In this document: positions 25,036 through 33,473 of the stretch, in pieces
Position numbering within the stretch: the first letter of the stretch is position 1
How the letters are laid out: each line of letters begins with the position of its first letter
Assembly (NCBI GenBank): GCA_029100405.1
Contig: JAQXPG010000019.1
Span: 1-35,862 of the forward strand
Length of the DNA stretch: 35,862 nt
Source: Lachnospiraceae bacterium
GTDB lineage: Bacteria; Bacillota; Clostridia; Lachnospirales; Lachnospiraceae
Reading direction: 5' to 3'
The notes under the pieces: model-generated
What the model was told of the DNA's origin: nothing
What the model saw: only the letters and a program-made list of their open reading frames with translations
Database searches by the model: none
Translations under genes and position numbers: made by a program

Positions 25036-27141
25036 TCATCTCAGAGAAAACATCATCTCTTCATAAGTCGGATAATTCAAGTAATCAGAAGGAATCTCAG
25101 CCTCTGCCGCATCAATGCAGGAACGAATGTCCGCCATATCCTGAAGGATCACATCATGATAGAACCTGGCCTTCTTCAGGCTGTCCTCTTCTTCCTCTGC
25201 TGTCCTGGTATCAGCGGCAAGCTTCTTTAAGCCGGTCCGGATCCCTTTGGCATCCTCGGAAAGTTCCTTGACGAGATCCGTTTCCATCTCGGTGTCGATA
25301 TCTTCCGAAAGCTCTTTCTTGGCCAGAGCCTCCTCTGTAAGATCCGAACTATAAGAAACAAGGGCCGGTCTTACGTCTTTCTTTACCATATCCTGCATGG
25401 TCAGAGACTCGATGTGGATGGCCTTGGCATAGTTCTCCAGATTGATCTCATAACGAGCCTGGATTTCAGATGCGTTATAAATATGGAATCTCTCAAAAAG
25501 GTCTACATTTTTCTCTGCAATAAAGGCGGGCATAGCATCCGGCACACTCTTCAGGTTATAGAGGCCTCTTGCCTCGGCCTTCTCTACCCAGTCTTCTGCA
25601 TAACCGTTTCCGTTGAAGAGAATCTTATGATGCTCTTTCAAAAGTGCCTGCAGATGGGCCATGATAGCAGTCTCCAGTTCTTCCCTGGGCGTACCCTCCA
25701 GAGACTTGCGGATCTCGCGGAGAGAATCGGCAACTGCAGTATTTAAGATAATAGCGGGATCTGCGACGGAAACAGAAGAGCCCGGCATACGGAATTCGAA
25801 CTTATTGCCGGTGAAAGCAAAAGGTGAAGTCCGGTTACGATCGGTCGTGTCCTTGGTCAGAGTCGGAAGGACTTTGGCTCCGATGTCCATCAGGGTGTGC
25901 TTGGCATCCTCAGGAGTCTTGCCCTTTTCAATGGCATCCAGGATCTGGGCCAGTTCATCGCCGACGAAGATCGATACAACAGCGGGAGGTGCTTCATTGG
26001 CGCCCAGACGGTGATCGTTTCCTGCGGTCGCAACACTGGCACGCATGAGATCAGCGTATTTATCTACAGCCGCAATAACAGCGACCAGGAATACCAGAAA
26101 CTGGGTATTCTCTGCAGGTGTCGTGCCCGGTTCCAGAAGGTTTTCCCCGGTATCGGTGCCCATGGACCAGTTGACATGCTTACCGGAACCATTGACGCCG
26201 TCGAATGGCTTCTCGTGAAGGAGGCAGGCCATGTTATGACGATCTGCAACCTTCTTCATGATCTCCATGGTCAGCTGGTTATGATCTACTGCAATATTAC
26301 TCATTTCAAAGACCGGAGCCAGCTCATGCTGAGCCGGTGCGACTTCGTTATGCTTGGTCTTCGCAGGGACACCCAGCTTCCAGAGTTCCTGATCCAGGTC
26401 ATGCATGAATTCAGAGACTCTCGGTTTCAGAACGCCGAAGTAATGATCCTCCATCTCCTGACCCTTGGGAGCCGGTGCTCCGAAAAGAGTCCTGCCGGTC
26501 AGAACCAGATCCTTCCGGGACAGGTACATATCCTTGTCGATCAGGAAATATTCCTGCTCGGAGCCGATCGTCGTATCGACACGCTTCACCTCTTCTTTTC
26601 CAAGAAAATGAAGCATATGCACAGCCTCATGATTCAGAGCGTCCATAGAGCGAAGCAGTGGAGTCTTCTTATCCAGCGATTCGCCGGTGTAAGAGCAGAA
26701 GGCTGTCGGAATATAGAGCGATCCGTCTTTTACAAAGGCAGGAGAAGAAGGATCCCATGCAGTATAGCCGCGGGCTTCAAAAGTAGCGCGAATACCGCCG
26801 GAAGGGAAACTGGAGGCATCCGGCTCGCCCTTGACCAGTTCCTTGCCGGAGAAATTCATAATGATATTGCCCTTATCGTCCGGATTGATGAAGCTGTCGT
26901 GCTTCTCTGCGGTAAGACCGGTCATAGGCTGGAACCAGTGGGTGAAGTGGGTGGCACCCCGCTCGATGGCCCATTCCTTCATGGTGGCAGCAACCGTATT
27001 TGCCACGGTCAGTTCCAAAGTCGTTCCATTATCGATCGTTTTCCTTACTGCCTTATAAACATCCTTGGGAAGACGTTCCTTCATGACCTTATCATTGAAG
27101 ACCATGCTTCCGTAGATCTCCGGGACATTGATCTGTTCCAT
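25036..27141 (-). CDS. glnN: Glutamine synthetase type III
   Basis: ATP-dependent synthesis of glutamine from glutamate and ammonia. 701 residues, typical of GSIII (GlnN), much longer than GSI. The GSIII N-terminal signature VFNDKVMKERLPKDVYKA is followed by catalytic segments: TTIGSEQEYFLID (Glu ligands), NEVAPAQHELAPVFE, GSGKHVNWSMGTD (with the conserved His) and GNKFEFRMPGSS (Glu/Arg). All the usual catalytic residues are therefore present, unlike in the GSI-like protein at 29339. ATG 27141 is preceded by AAGGAG. An upstream in-frame ORF extension runs through promoter and terminator and is not used. It heads a glnN-asnB operon with its own attenuated promoter. Confidence 0.96.
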   Translation of the reverse strand: MEQINVPEIYGSMVFNDKVMKERLPKDVYKAVRKTIDNGTTLELTVANTVAATMKEWAIERGATHFTHWFQPMTGLTAEKHDSFINPDDKGNIIMNFSGKELVKGEPDASSFPSGGIRATFEARGYTAWDPSSPAFVKDGSLYIPTAFCSYTGESLDKKTPLLRSMDALNHEAVHMLHFLGKEEVKRVDTTIGSEQEYFLIDKDMYLSRKDLVLTGRTLFGAPAPKGQEMEDHYFGVLKPRVSEFMHDLDQELWKLGVPAKTKHNEVAPAQHELAPVFEMSNIAVDHNQLTMEIMKKVADRHNMACLLHEKPFDGVNGSGKHVNWSMGTDTGENLLEPGTTPAENTQFLVFLVAVIAAVDKYADLMRASVATAGNDHRLGANEAPPAVVSIFVGDELAQILDAIEKGKTPEDAKHTLMDIGAKVLPTLTKDTTDRNRTSPFAFTGNKFEFRMPGSSVSVADPAIILNTAVADSLREIRKSLEGTPREELETAIMAHLQALLKEHHKILFNGNGYAEDWVEKAEARGLYNLKSVPDAMPAFIAEKNVDLFERFHIYNASEIQARYEINLENYAKAIHIESLTMQDMVKKDVRPALVSYSSDLTEEALAKKELSEDIDTEMETDLVKELSEDAKGIRTGLKKLAADTRTAEEEEDSLKKARFYHDVILQDMADIRSCIDAAEAEIPSDYLNYPTYEEMMFSLR

Positions 27142-27215
27142 AACCTGCTCCTTCCTTAAGCTTCCTGCTGCGATTCCCAGCAGCCTGTACTTTGTCATTT
27201 TGTTCTGAATGAAAT

Positions 27216-27261
27216 ACAAAAAAGGCGCCTTGGACACGGTATGCGTATCCAAAGCGCCTTT
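27216..27261 (-). terminator. Leader terminator (attenuator) of glnN
   Basis: 17-bp hairpin: arms 27245-27261 and 27221-27237 pair fully, with two G-U pairs, followed by TTTTTTG on the minus strand. It begins only about 10-15 bases after the predicted transcription start. Like the gltB hairpin, the base of the stem is AAAGGCG with GGCGCCTTT or CGCCTTT. Confidence 0.88.
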
Positions 27262-27275
27262 GCTTTGTTGTGGGA

Positions 27276-27305
27276 ATTGTAGTTCAATCACCCCGGCCTT
27301 GTCAA
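27276..27305 (-). promoter_or_regulatory. sigma-A promoter of glnN-asnB
   Basis: TTGACA (27300-27305) and TACAAT (27276-27281) with an 18-base spacer on the minus strand, 135 bases before the glnN start. Confidence 0.8.
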
Positions 27306-27331
27306 TGGTTTTTTTCATTTCATTTTCATAA

Positions 27332-27360
27332 TTTACACAGGGGCGATTCCGGTGTATATT
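27332..27360 (+). promoter_or_regulatory. sigma-A promoter of pyrG
   Basis: TTTACA (27332-27337) and TATATT (27355-27360) with a 17-base spacer. Transcription would start near 27367, giving a leader of about 170 nt. It is divergent from the glnN promoter; the two -35 boxes are 26 bases apart. Confidence 0.75.
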
Positions 27361-27366
27361 TATCTA

Positions 27367-27538
27367 TATGTTTATCAATCGAAGACTACTGTCCGTCCTA
27401 ACGCGTGAGCTGACAGACAGGACGAACTTAAGATCGAAAGACAAGAGTTGGCATTGTCGTCAGCGTAGCAGGGGTTTTTACCCCTTTTCGCTGACGGCAT
27501 TTTCTTTTGAAAATGTTTTGTAAAAGAAAGGAAGAAAA
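27367..27538 (+). promoter_or_regulatory. Structured pyrG leader with terminator and candidate antiterminator
   Basis: The leader holds a first hairpin (CGTCCT 27394-27399 with AGGACG 27419-27424) and a terminator: GTCGTCAGCG (27456-27465) with CGCTGACGGC (27489-27498), an inner GGGG/CCCC helix and a T-rich tract (27500-27507). GCTGACAGAC (27409-27418), in the first hairpin's loop, can pair with GTCGTCAGC (27456-27464) with one bulge and so compete with the terminator. CTP-dependent attenuation is known for pyrG in Bacillus, but its initial GGG run is not seen here. Confidence 0.7.
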
Positions 27539-29146
27539 ATGATCAAGTACGTATTCGTAACAGGCGGCGTTGTCTCCGGCCTCGGCAAGGGCATCACGGC
27601 AGCCTCTCTGGGACGCCTCTTAAAGGCCAGGGGATATCGTGTCACCATGCAGAAATTCGATCCCTATATCAATGTAGACCCGGGTACCATGAATCCCATC
27701 CAGCACGGCGAGGTCTATGTCACAGATGACGGAACCGAAACTGACCTGGATCTGGGACACTATGAGCGTTTCATCGACGAATCCCTTGATCACAATGCCA
27801 ATGTCACCTCCGGCAAGATTTACTGGTCCGTTCTGAATAAAGAAAGACACGGAGACTACGGCGGAGGCACCGTTCAGGTCATTCCTCATATCACAAATGA
27901 AATCAAGTCCCGCTTCTACCGCAGCGATGACCCCAAGGAAGATCGGATCGCCATCATCGAAGTCGGCGGTACTGTCGGTGATATCGAGAGCCAGCCTTTC
28001 CTCGAAGCCATCCGCCAGTTCCAGCACGATATCGGACGGGAGAATGCCATCATGATCCATGTCACTCTCATCCCCTATCTCCGCGTCTCCCAGGAAATGA
28101 AGACCAAGCCGACGCAGATGTCCGTTAAGAAGTGTCTGGAGATCGGTATCCAGCCGGACATCCTGGTCTGCCGGACCGAATATCCTCTGCCTCAGTCCAT
28201 GAAGGATAAGATCGCTCTCTTCTGTAATGTCCAGAGCGACCATGTCATTCAGAACCTGGATGCTCCGTCACTCTACAGTGTTCCTCTTCTTATGGAAAAG
28301 GAAAACCTGGCCGGCGCTGTCCTGGAATGCCTGAATCTTCCGAATCCGGAACCGACCGGATTAAAAGAATGGGAAGAGATGGTCGACAGAGAACACCATC
28401 CCAAGCAGGAAACCGAGATCGCCATTGTAGGTAAATACATCACACTGCATGACGCTTATCTCTCGGTCGTAGAAGCCCTGGCCCATGGCGGCATTGCTAC
28501 CCAGACCAAGGTCAAGATCCGCTGGGTGGATTCCGAAGAGGTGGAAAAAGAAGGTGCTGACAAGCTCTTAAAGGGTGTTTCCGGCATTCTGGTTCCGGGC
28601 GGTTTCGGAAATCGTGGCACCGAAGGCATGATCATCGCTGCAAGTTATGCCAGAGAAAAGAAGATTCCTTATCTGGGTATCTGTCTGGGCATGCAGATGG
28701 CAGTCGTTGCCTTTGCCAGAGATGTTCTGGGATATCATGATGCAAACTCCACGGAATTTGCTCCTGACACCCTGCATCCGGTCATTGACCTTATGGCATC
28801 GCAGAAAGATGTCACAGACCTTGGCGGAACCATGCGTCTGGGCGCATATCCCTGCATACTGGACAGTAATTCCCTCTCCATGAAGCTCTACGGCTCAAGA
28901 GAGATCTCCGAACGTCATCGTCACAGATATGAGTTCAATAATGATTACAGGGCCATCATGAATCAGAAGGGTCTTAAGACCGTCGGTCTCTCTCCGGATG
29001 AAAGGATCGTGGAGATGGTTGAGATCCAGGATCATCCTTTTTATATCGGGACCCAGGCCCATCCGGAATTTAAATCCAGACCCAATAAGGCCCACCCCCT
29101 CTTCCGCGGTCTGGTGCAGGCAGCTGTGGACTACCAGAATCAGTAG
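27539..29146 (+). CDS. pyrG: CTP synthase
   Basis: Aminates UTP to CTP using glutamine and ATP. 535 residues, normal. N-terminal synthase domain: [21 protein letters not shown] (nucleotide loop), [15 protein letters not shown] and [12 protein letters not shown]-terminal class I amidotransferase: [10 protein letters not shown], the nucleophile Cys in YLGICLGMQ, and the His-x-Glu in [18 protein letters not shown] lies before the ATG. It uses glutamine, linking nucleotide synthesis to the neighbouring nitrogen genes, and it has its own attenuated leader. Confidence 0.97.
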   Translation: MIKYVFVTGGVVSGLGKGITAASLGRLLKARGYRVTMQKFDPYINVDPGTMNPIQHGEVYVTDDGTETDLDLGHYERFIDESLDHNANVTSGKIYWSVLNKERHGDYGGGTVQVIPHITNEIKSRFYRSDDPKEDRIAIIEVGGTVGDIESQPFLEAIRQFQHDIGRENAIMIHVTLIPYLRVSQEMKTKPTQMSVKKCLEIGIQPDILVCRTEYPLPQSMKDKIALFCNVQSDHVIQNLDAPSLYSVPLLMEKENLAGAVLECLNLPNPEPTGLKEWEEMVDREHHPKQETEIAIVGKYITLHDAYLSVVEALAHGGIATQTKVKIRWVDSEEVEKEGADKLLKGVSGILVPGGFGNRGTEGMIIAASYAREKKIPYLGICLGMQMAVVAFARDVLGYHDANSTEFAPDTLHPVIDLMASQKDVTDLGGTMRLGAYPCILDSNSLSMKLYGSREISERHRHRYEFNNDYRAIMNQKGLKTVGLSPDERIVEMVEIQDHPFYIGTQAHPEFKSRPNKAHPLFRGLVQAAVDYQNQ

Positions 29147-29154
29147 GTCATGTC

Positions 29155-29277
29155 TCGATATCAGGCTAAGTATGCCACTTTCCGATGACGACAGGAGTAA
29201 GAATCGAAAAGGTCCCGCCTCGCTATCAGGAAAAACATGCCTTGTCATGCCTTGAAGGCTTCACCGCCTGATATCGA
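29155..29277 (+). promoter_or_regulatory. Candidate switch RNA upstream of the glnA-like gene
   Basis: A perfect 12-bp helix (29155-29166 with 29266-29277) closes a 98-base interior. Inside is a second helix, ACTTTCCGAT (29177-29186) with ATCGAAAAGGT (29202-29212), and a small GCC/GGC hairpin near 29249-29259. CGCTATCAGG (29221-29230) differs by one base from CGATATCAGG (29156-29165) and could take over the same 3' strand, giving two exclusive folds. I match it to no riboswitch class I know. Confidence 0.55.
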
Positions 29278-29338
29278 AACGAAACAGGAAAAAGAAAAAG
29301 GAAACGCTCCCAAGGGGAATCAGAAACAGGAGGCTGTC

Positions 29339-30628
29339 ATGAGTTATTACACAAAAGAAGACATCTTACACATGATCGATGAAGAGGACGTCAAGTTTAT
29401 CCGCTTGCAGTTTGCAGACTTTTTCGGTGTCCTTCGGAATATTGCCGTGACCGGAGCCCAGATCAAAAAGGCATTGGACGGCAGCTGTTCCATTGACGGT
29501 TTTCATATCCGGGGTGCCAAGGCCTTAGGCTATCGGAACATCTATCTGATGCCGGATCTGGATACCTTCGCTATTCTGCCCTGGAGGCCGCAGAACGGCA
29601 AAGTCGCCCGTTTCTTATGTGACCTTACGGATCGGGAGGGAAATCTCTTACCGGAAAGTCCCAGAACCATCCTTCGTCAGCAGCTGAAGCGTGCAGAAGA
29701 AAAGGGGCTCTACATTGAATTGAACCCGGAATGTGAATTCTTCCTCTTTGATACCGATGAAAACGGTCTTCCGACCAATCAGACAACGGAGCATGCCTAT
29801 TATCTGGATATGGCGCCTCTGGACTCCGGAGAAAATGCCCGCCGGGATATCATTTTCGCCCTGGAGAATCTGGGATTTGAAATGGAATCTTCTCATCACG
29901 AAGATGCTCCTGCTCAACATGCGGTGTCTTTCCAGAAGGCGACCGGCATCCGGATGGCGGACCGGATCCTGACCTTAAGGAATACTGTCCGGACCATTGC
30001 CGTCCGTCATGGTTTCTATGCGACCTTCATGCCTAAGCCCCGGGCGGATCTGCCCGGTTCTGCCATGGCATTGAATGCATCCTGCCAGGACCTGACCAAA
30101 GACTGGTTTACGGATCCGAACGATGCTTATGGCTTAAGCGAAGACGGAAAGCATTTTATTGCAGGACTGCTCTCTCATATGCGGGGCGCCTGTGCCATTG
30201 CCAATCCCATTGTAAATTCCTATAAGCGTTCCATCTCCCGTTTCCATGATCCGAAAGGGATCTACTGGTCTCCTTCCGATTACCGGGCACTGGTTACGGT
30301 ATCAAAAAATGAAAATGACCGGACGGTCATCGAATGGGAACTGCCGGATGGAGCAACCAATCCATATTTAAATATTGCATATCTCCTGGCAGCAGGACTG
30401 GAAGGAATTGAAAAGAAACTTCCTCTGCCTAAGCCGGACTGCCAGGGTCAGACTCTGCCTGAAACTCTGATTGACGCTATAAAAGCCTTTTCTGAAGACG
30501 ATTTCTTCCGACAGCTTTATGGTGATAACTACGCATCGGTCTACATTTCCGAAAAGAAAGCGGAATGGGATTCCTATGCAAAAGAAGTTACCGACTGGGA
30601 GATCCGGGAATACTTAGGCCGGATCTGA
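29339..30628 (+). CDS. glnA: Glutamine synthetase type I homologue with degenerate active site
   Basis: 429 residues, collinear with Bacillus GlnA (KFIRLQFADFFGVLRNIAV, MPDLDTFAILPW, RFLCDL, KHFIAGL, NPYL). Some catalytic residues remain: Glu131, Glu133, Glu188 and Glu332. Others are lost by alignment from memory: the QHEI glutamate is Ala195 (QHAV); the GSGMH histidine is Ala244 (GSAMALN); the flap glutamate after NSYKR is His303; the substrate arginine after V-E-V is Glu334; and DGSSIEG reads DGFHIRG. Glutamine synthesis is therefore doubtful; it could be a glutamate or glutamine sensor, or a ligase of changed specificity. ATG 29339 has AACAGGAGG; a longer in-frame ORF from 29237 would translate the leader RNA and is rejected. 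It is followed by the ANTAR gene after 19 bases. Confidence 0.8.
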   Translation: MSYYTKEDILHMIDEEDVKFIRLQFADFFGVLRNIAVTGAQIKKALDGSCSIDGFHIRGAKALGYRNIYLMPDLDTFAILPWRPQNGKVARFLCDLTDREGNLLPESPRTILRQQLKRAEEKGLYIELNPECEFFLFDTDENGLPTNQTTEHAYYLDMAPLDSGENARRDIIFALENLGFEMESSHHEDAPAQHAVSFQKATGIRMADRILTLRNTVRTIAVRHGFYATFMPKPRADLPGSAMALNASCQDLTKDWFTDPNDAYGLSEDGKHFIAGLLSHMRGACAIANPIVNSYKRSISRFHDPKGIYWSPSDYRALVTVSKNENDRTVIEWELPDGATNPYLNIAYLLAAGLEGIEKKLPLPKPDCQGQTLPETLIDAIKAFSEDDFFRQLYGDNYASVYISEKKAEWDSYAKEVTDWEIREYLGRI

Positions 30629-30647
30629 TGGAAGAAGGAGAGCCATA

Positions 30648-31208
30648 TTGAGTTTTATCCTATTGGCTTTTCCAAACGAAACGACATCTGAAAAGATTCG
30701 TACGCTTCTCCTTCGACATGGCTTCGAGGATGTCCGGATCGTCTCCGGCGGCGGTGAAGCCCTCCGGGAGATGTCCGAAGATAATACCGGGCTTCTGCTC
30801 TGTCCGGTTCGAATGAAGGATACCGATTATGTCCATGTCCTTCATCGCATGTCTTCCTTCTACGAAATGCTGCTTCTGGATTCCCCAAGGCACATAGCAG
30901 AACGTAAGGAAGAGGATGTCATGGCCCTGTCTGCGCCGATTCATTCTACGGATCTCATCGAGACCGTCGATATGATGCTGGGCGGACTGGAATATGTCTA
31001 TCGTCAGGAAAAGAAAAAAGAAAAGAGAAACAAGAAACCCAAGCCCCGATCTGCCGAAGACCAGAAGCTTCTGGACGAGGCCAAGATCCTTATTATGGAG
31101 AGAAACCATATGTCAGAGCCGGAGGCTTTCCGCTATCTGCAGAAGAACTCCATGGATATGGGACGGAGCCTGGTTGAGACGGCCCAGATGATCCTGGCTT
31201 TTCGCTAG
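30648..31208 (+). CDS. ANTAR-domain RNA-binding antiterminator (NitR-like)
   Basis: 186 residues. Residues about 1-115 form a receiver-like domain (FILLAFPN, VRIVSGGGEAL), but where the phospho-acceptor Asp is expected the strand reads LLLC (Cys52), so it is probably a pseudo-receiver. A Lys-rich linker (121-133) leads to a C-terminal ANTAR domain (about 137-184) with the pattern A-KILIMERNHMSEPEAFRYLQKNSMDMGRSLVETAQMIL. ANTAR proteins bind leader RNA and prevent termination. In solventogenic clostridia an ANTAR protein, NitR, is encoded next to glnA and is linked to nitrogen control, so this is probably its counterpart. The start is TTG with AAGGAG seven bases upstream. Likely targets are the terminators before gltB and glnN. 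Confidence 0.83.
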   Translation: MSFILLAFPNETTSEKIRTLLLRHGFEDVRIVSGGGEALREMSEDNTGLLLCPVRMKDTDYVHVLHRMSSFYEMLLLDSPRHIAERKEEDVMALSAPIHSTDLIETVDMMLGGLEYVYRQEKKKEKRNKKPKPRSAEDQKLLDEAKILIMERNHMSEPEAFRYLQKNSMDMGRSLVETAQMILAFR

Positions 31209-31303
31209 ATTTGATTGTCCTGTCTTTTCGCCGGTTATATGCAAGATCTAGCTGGTATGCCGGTGAGAAAAGTATTATAACTGAAAAAAAGGAGGAATCC
31301 TCT

Positions 31304-32143
31304 ATGGAATTTACAAAAATGCATGGCTGCGGCAATGACTATGTCTATGTCGACGTCACGAAGAATATGATCCCGGATCCGGAGGGAACAGCCCGCTTTG
31401 TCAGTGACCGCCATTTTGGCATCGGTTCGGACGGACTGATCCTGATTGCCGGGAGTAGCGTTGCAGATTTCCAGATGATCATGTATAACGCTGACGGTTC
31501 CCGCGGTAAGATGTGTGGAAATGGCATCCGCTGCGTCGGTAAATATGTCTATGACCATGGTATGACAAAGAAAACGACAATCACAGTCGAGACTCTGGCT
31601 GGAATTAAGACGCTTGTCATGACACCGGGGCCGGATGGAAAAATTGAAAAAGTCCGCGTCAATATGGGCGCTCCTGTTTTCGAGTCCAAGCTGGTACCGG
31701 TAACATTTGACGGTCCGCAAATGGTAAATCAGCCACTGACCGTACTTGGAAAAGAATATTTCGGCACAGCGGTTTCCATGGGCAATCCCCACTTTGTCAT
31801 CTTCTGTAAAGAAGATGTCCGAGATCTGGATCTGGAAAAGATCGGTCCGCATTTTGAAAAAAATCCCATCTTCCCGGAAGGCGTAAATACCGAATTCGTG
31901 AATGTCCTGGATCGAACTCATCTTCGTATGCGGGTCTGGGAAAGAGGTTCCGGCGAGACTCTGGCCTGCGGAACCGGTTCCTGTGCCATCCTGGCCGCTG
32001 CCGTGAAAAACGGCTTGGCAGACAGAACTTGCGACATCGAACTTTTGGGCGGCCATCTCCAGAATACCTGGGATGAAAAAGAAGATACAATCTATATGGA
32101 AGGCCCGGCCACGACGGTCTTTTCCGGTAATATTACCATCTGA
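31304..32143 (+). CDS. dapF: Diaminopimelate epimerase
   Basis: Converts LL-diaminopimelate to the meso form for lysine and peptidoglycan. 279 residues, normal. The two catalytic cysteines lie in GNGIRC and LACGTGSCA; the N-terminal MEFTKMHGCGNDYVYVD and GSDGLILI are family signatures. AAAGGAGG precedes ATG 31304; an in-frame extension to 31211 has no ribosome binding site. It lies 95 bases after the ANTAR gene and upstream of dapL, so the two final DAP steps are together. Its stop codon is inside the first unit of the 22-bp tandem repeat. Confidence 0.96.
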   Translation: MEFTKMHGCGNDYVYVDVTKNMIPDPEGTARFVSDRHFGIGSDGLILIAGSSVADFQMIMYNADGSRGKMCGNGIRCVGKYVYDHGMTKKTTITVETLAGIKTLVMTPGPDGKIEKVRVNMGAPVFESKLVPVTFDGPQMVNQPLTVLGKEYFGTAVSMGNPHFVIFCKEDVRDLDLEKIGPHFEKNPIFPEGVNTEFVNVLDRTHLRMRVWERGSGETLACGTGSCAILAAAVKNGLADRTCDIELLGGHLQNTWDEKEDTIYMEGPATTVFSGNITI

Positions 32144-32246
32144 TATCTGAATCATTGCCATCTGATATCTGAATAACTGCTATCTGATATCTGAATCATT
32201 GCTATCTGATATCTGAATAATTGCCATCTGATATCTGAATAATTGA
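32137..32246 (+). repeat. Five tandem 22-bp repeats between dapF and dapL
   Basis: Five consecutive units of [C/T]ATCTGATATCTGAAT[C/A]A[T/C]TG[C/A], starting at 32137, 32159, 32181, 32203 and 32225. Unit 1 contains the dapF stop codon; unit 5 ends at the dapL ribosome binding site (AAGGAGG). Each unit carries the palindrome GATATC, recurring every 22 bases, about two helical turns. Confidence 0.97.
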
Positions 32247-32258
32247 AGGAGGAAAACG

Positions 32259-33473
32259 ATGTATAAAATCAATACCAACTACCAGAAGCTCCCCGGTAAC
32301 TATCTCTTCAGCACCATTGCTAAAAAGGTAGCTGCCTATAAGGAAGCCAATCCCGATGCCGATCTGATCCGGCTCGGTATCGGCGATGTCACCCAGCCTC
32401 TGGTTCCAAAGGTTATTGAAGCGCTTCATAAATCGGTAGATGAAATGGGTCATGCCGAGACCTTCCACGGATATTCTCCGGATCTCGGCTATCCCTTCTT
32501 ACGGGATATCCTGGTGGAGAAGGTCTACAAGCCCCTGAAAGCAGAGGTTTATTCCGATGAGATCTTCATTTCTGACGGTGCTAAATCCGATTCCGGCAAT
32601 ATTCAGGAACTCTTCAGCGTGGATAATATTATCGCTGTGACCGATCCTGTCTATCCAGTCTACATTGATTCCAATGTCATGGCAGGCCGTTGCGGAACTT
32701 ATGACGAGGCCAGCGGCAAATGGTCTGATGTCGTCTACATGCCTTGTGTCAGAGAGAATGGCTTCGTTCCGGAATTTCCGAAACGGAAAATGGATATCAT
32801 CTATCTCTGCAATCCCAATAACCCGACCGGAACAACCTTGAATAAGAAACAGCTCCAGGACTGGGTGAATTATGCCAACCGGGAGGGGGCTCTGATCATC
32901 TACGATGCCGCATACGAGTCCTATATCACTGAGGATGATGTGCCCCACTCCATCTATGAGTGTGAAGGAGCCAGAACCTGTGCCATTGAGATCCGCTCAT
33001 TCTCCAAGAATGCCGGCTTCACCGGTGTCCGTCTCGGCTTTACCGTAGTTCCCAAAGACCTGGTATCCAATGGTGCCAGCCTTCACGATATGTGGGCCAG
33101 AAGACATGGAACGAAGTTCAACGGTGCGCCCTACATTGTTCAGAGAGCCGGCGAGGCCGTCTACTCCGATGAAGGACAGAAACAGGTCAAGGAAGAAGTG
33201 GCTTATTATATGCGAAATGCCCATACCATCAAAGCAGGCCTTGCTGACGCAGGCTTTGAAGTCTACGGTGGCATCAATGCACCATATATCTGGCTGAAGA
33301 CTCCGGAAAACATGACTTCCTGGGATTTCTTCGATTATCTCCTGGATAAGGCTCATGTTGTCGGCACACCGGGTGCAGGCTTCGGTCCGAGCGGAGAAGG
33401 TTATTTCCGCCTGACTGCCTTCGGTTCCTATGAGAATACCCTGGCTGCTTTGGAGAGGATCAAGAAAATCTGA
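32259..33473 (+). CDS. dapL: LL-diaminopimelate aminotransferase
   Basis: PLP enzyme making LL-diaminopimelate directly from tetrahydrodipicolinate and glutamate, bypassing the acylated intermediates. 404 residues. The fold type I signatures are seen: NPNNPTGT, IIYDAAYESYI and SFSKNAGFTGVRLGF with the PLP lysine; the GDVTQPL and FHGYSPDLGYPFLR segments are typical of DapL. AAGGAGG is directly behind the tandem repeats. With dapF it forms the last two steps to meso-DAP. Its stop overlaps the next ATG (TGATG). Confidence 0.96.
   Translation: MYKINTNYQKLPGNYLFSTIAKKVAAYKEANPDADLIRLGIGDVTQPLVPKVIEALHKSVDEMGHAETFHGYSPDLGYPFLRDILVEKVYKPLKAEVYSDEIFISDGAKSDSGNIQELFSVDNIIAVTDPVYPVYIDSNVMAGRCGTYDEASGKWSDVVYMPCVRENGFVPEFPKRKMDIIYLCNPNNPTGTTLNKKQLQDWVNYANREGALIIYDAAYESYITEDDVPHSIYECEGARTCAIEIRSFSKNAGFTGVRLGFTVVPKDLVSNGASLHDMWARRHGTKFNGAPYIVQRAGEAVYSDEGQKQVKEEVAYYMRNAHTIKAGLADAGFEVYGGINAPYIWLKTPENMTSWDFFDYLLDKAHVVGTPGAGFGPSGEGYFRLTAFGSYENTLAALERIKKI

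Noticed and set aside
27142-27318. N-terminal extension of glnN
   Set aside because: It would translate the promoter and terminator hairpin; the GSIII N-terminus begins at ATG 27141 with a good RBS.
29237-29338. Longer glnA-like protein starting at 29237
   Set aside because: The extension has no ribosome binding site, is low in family similarity and runs through the structured leader; ATG 29339 has AGGAGG and matches the GlnA N-terminus.
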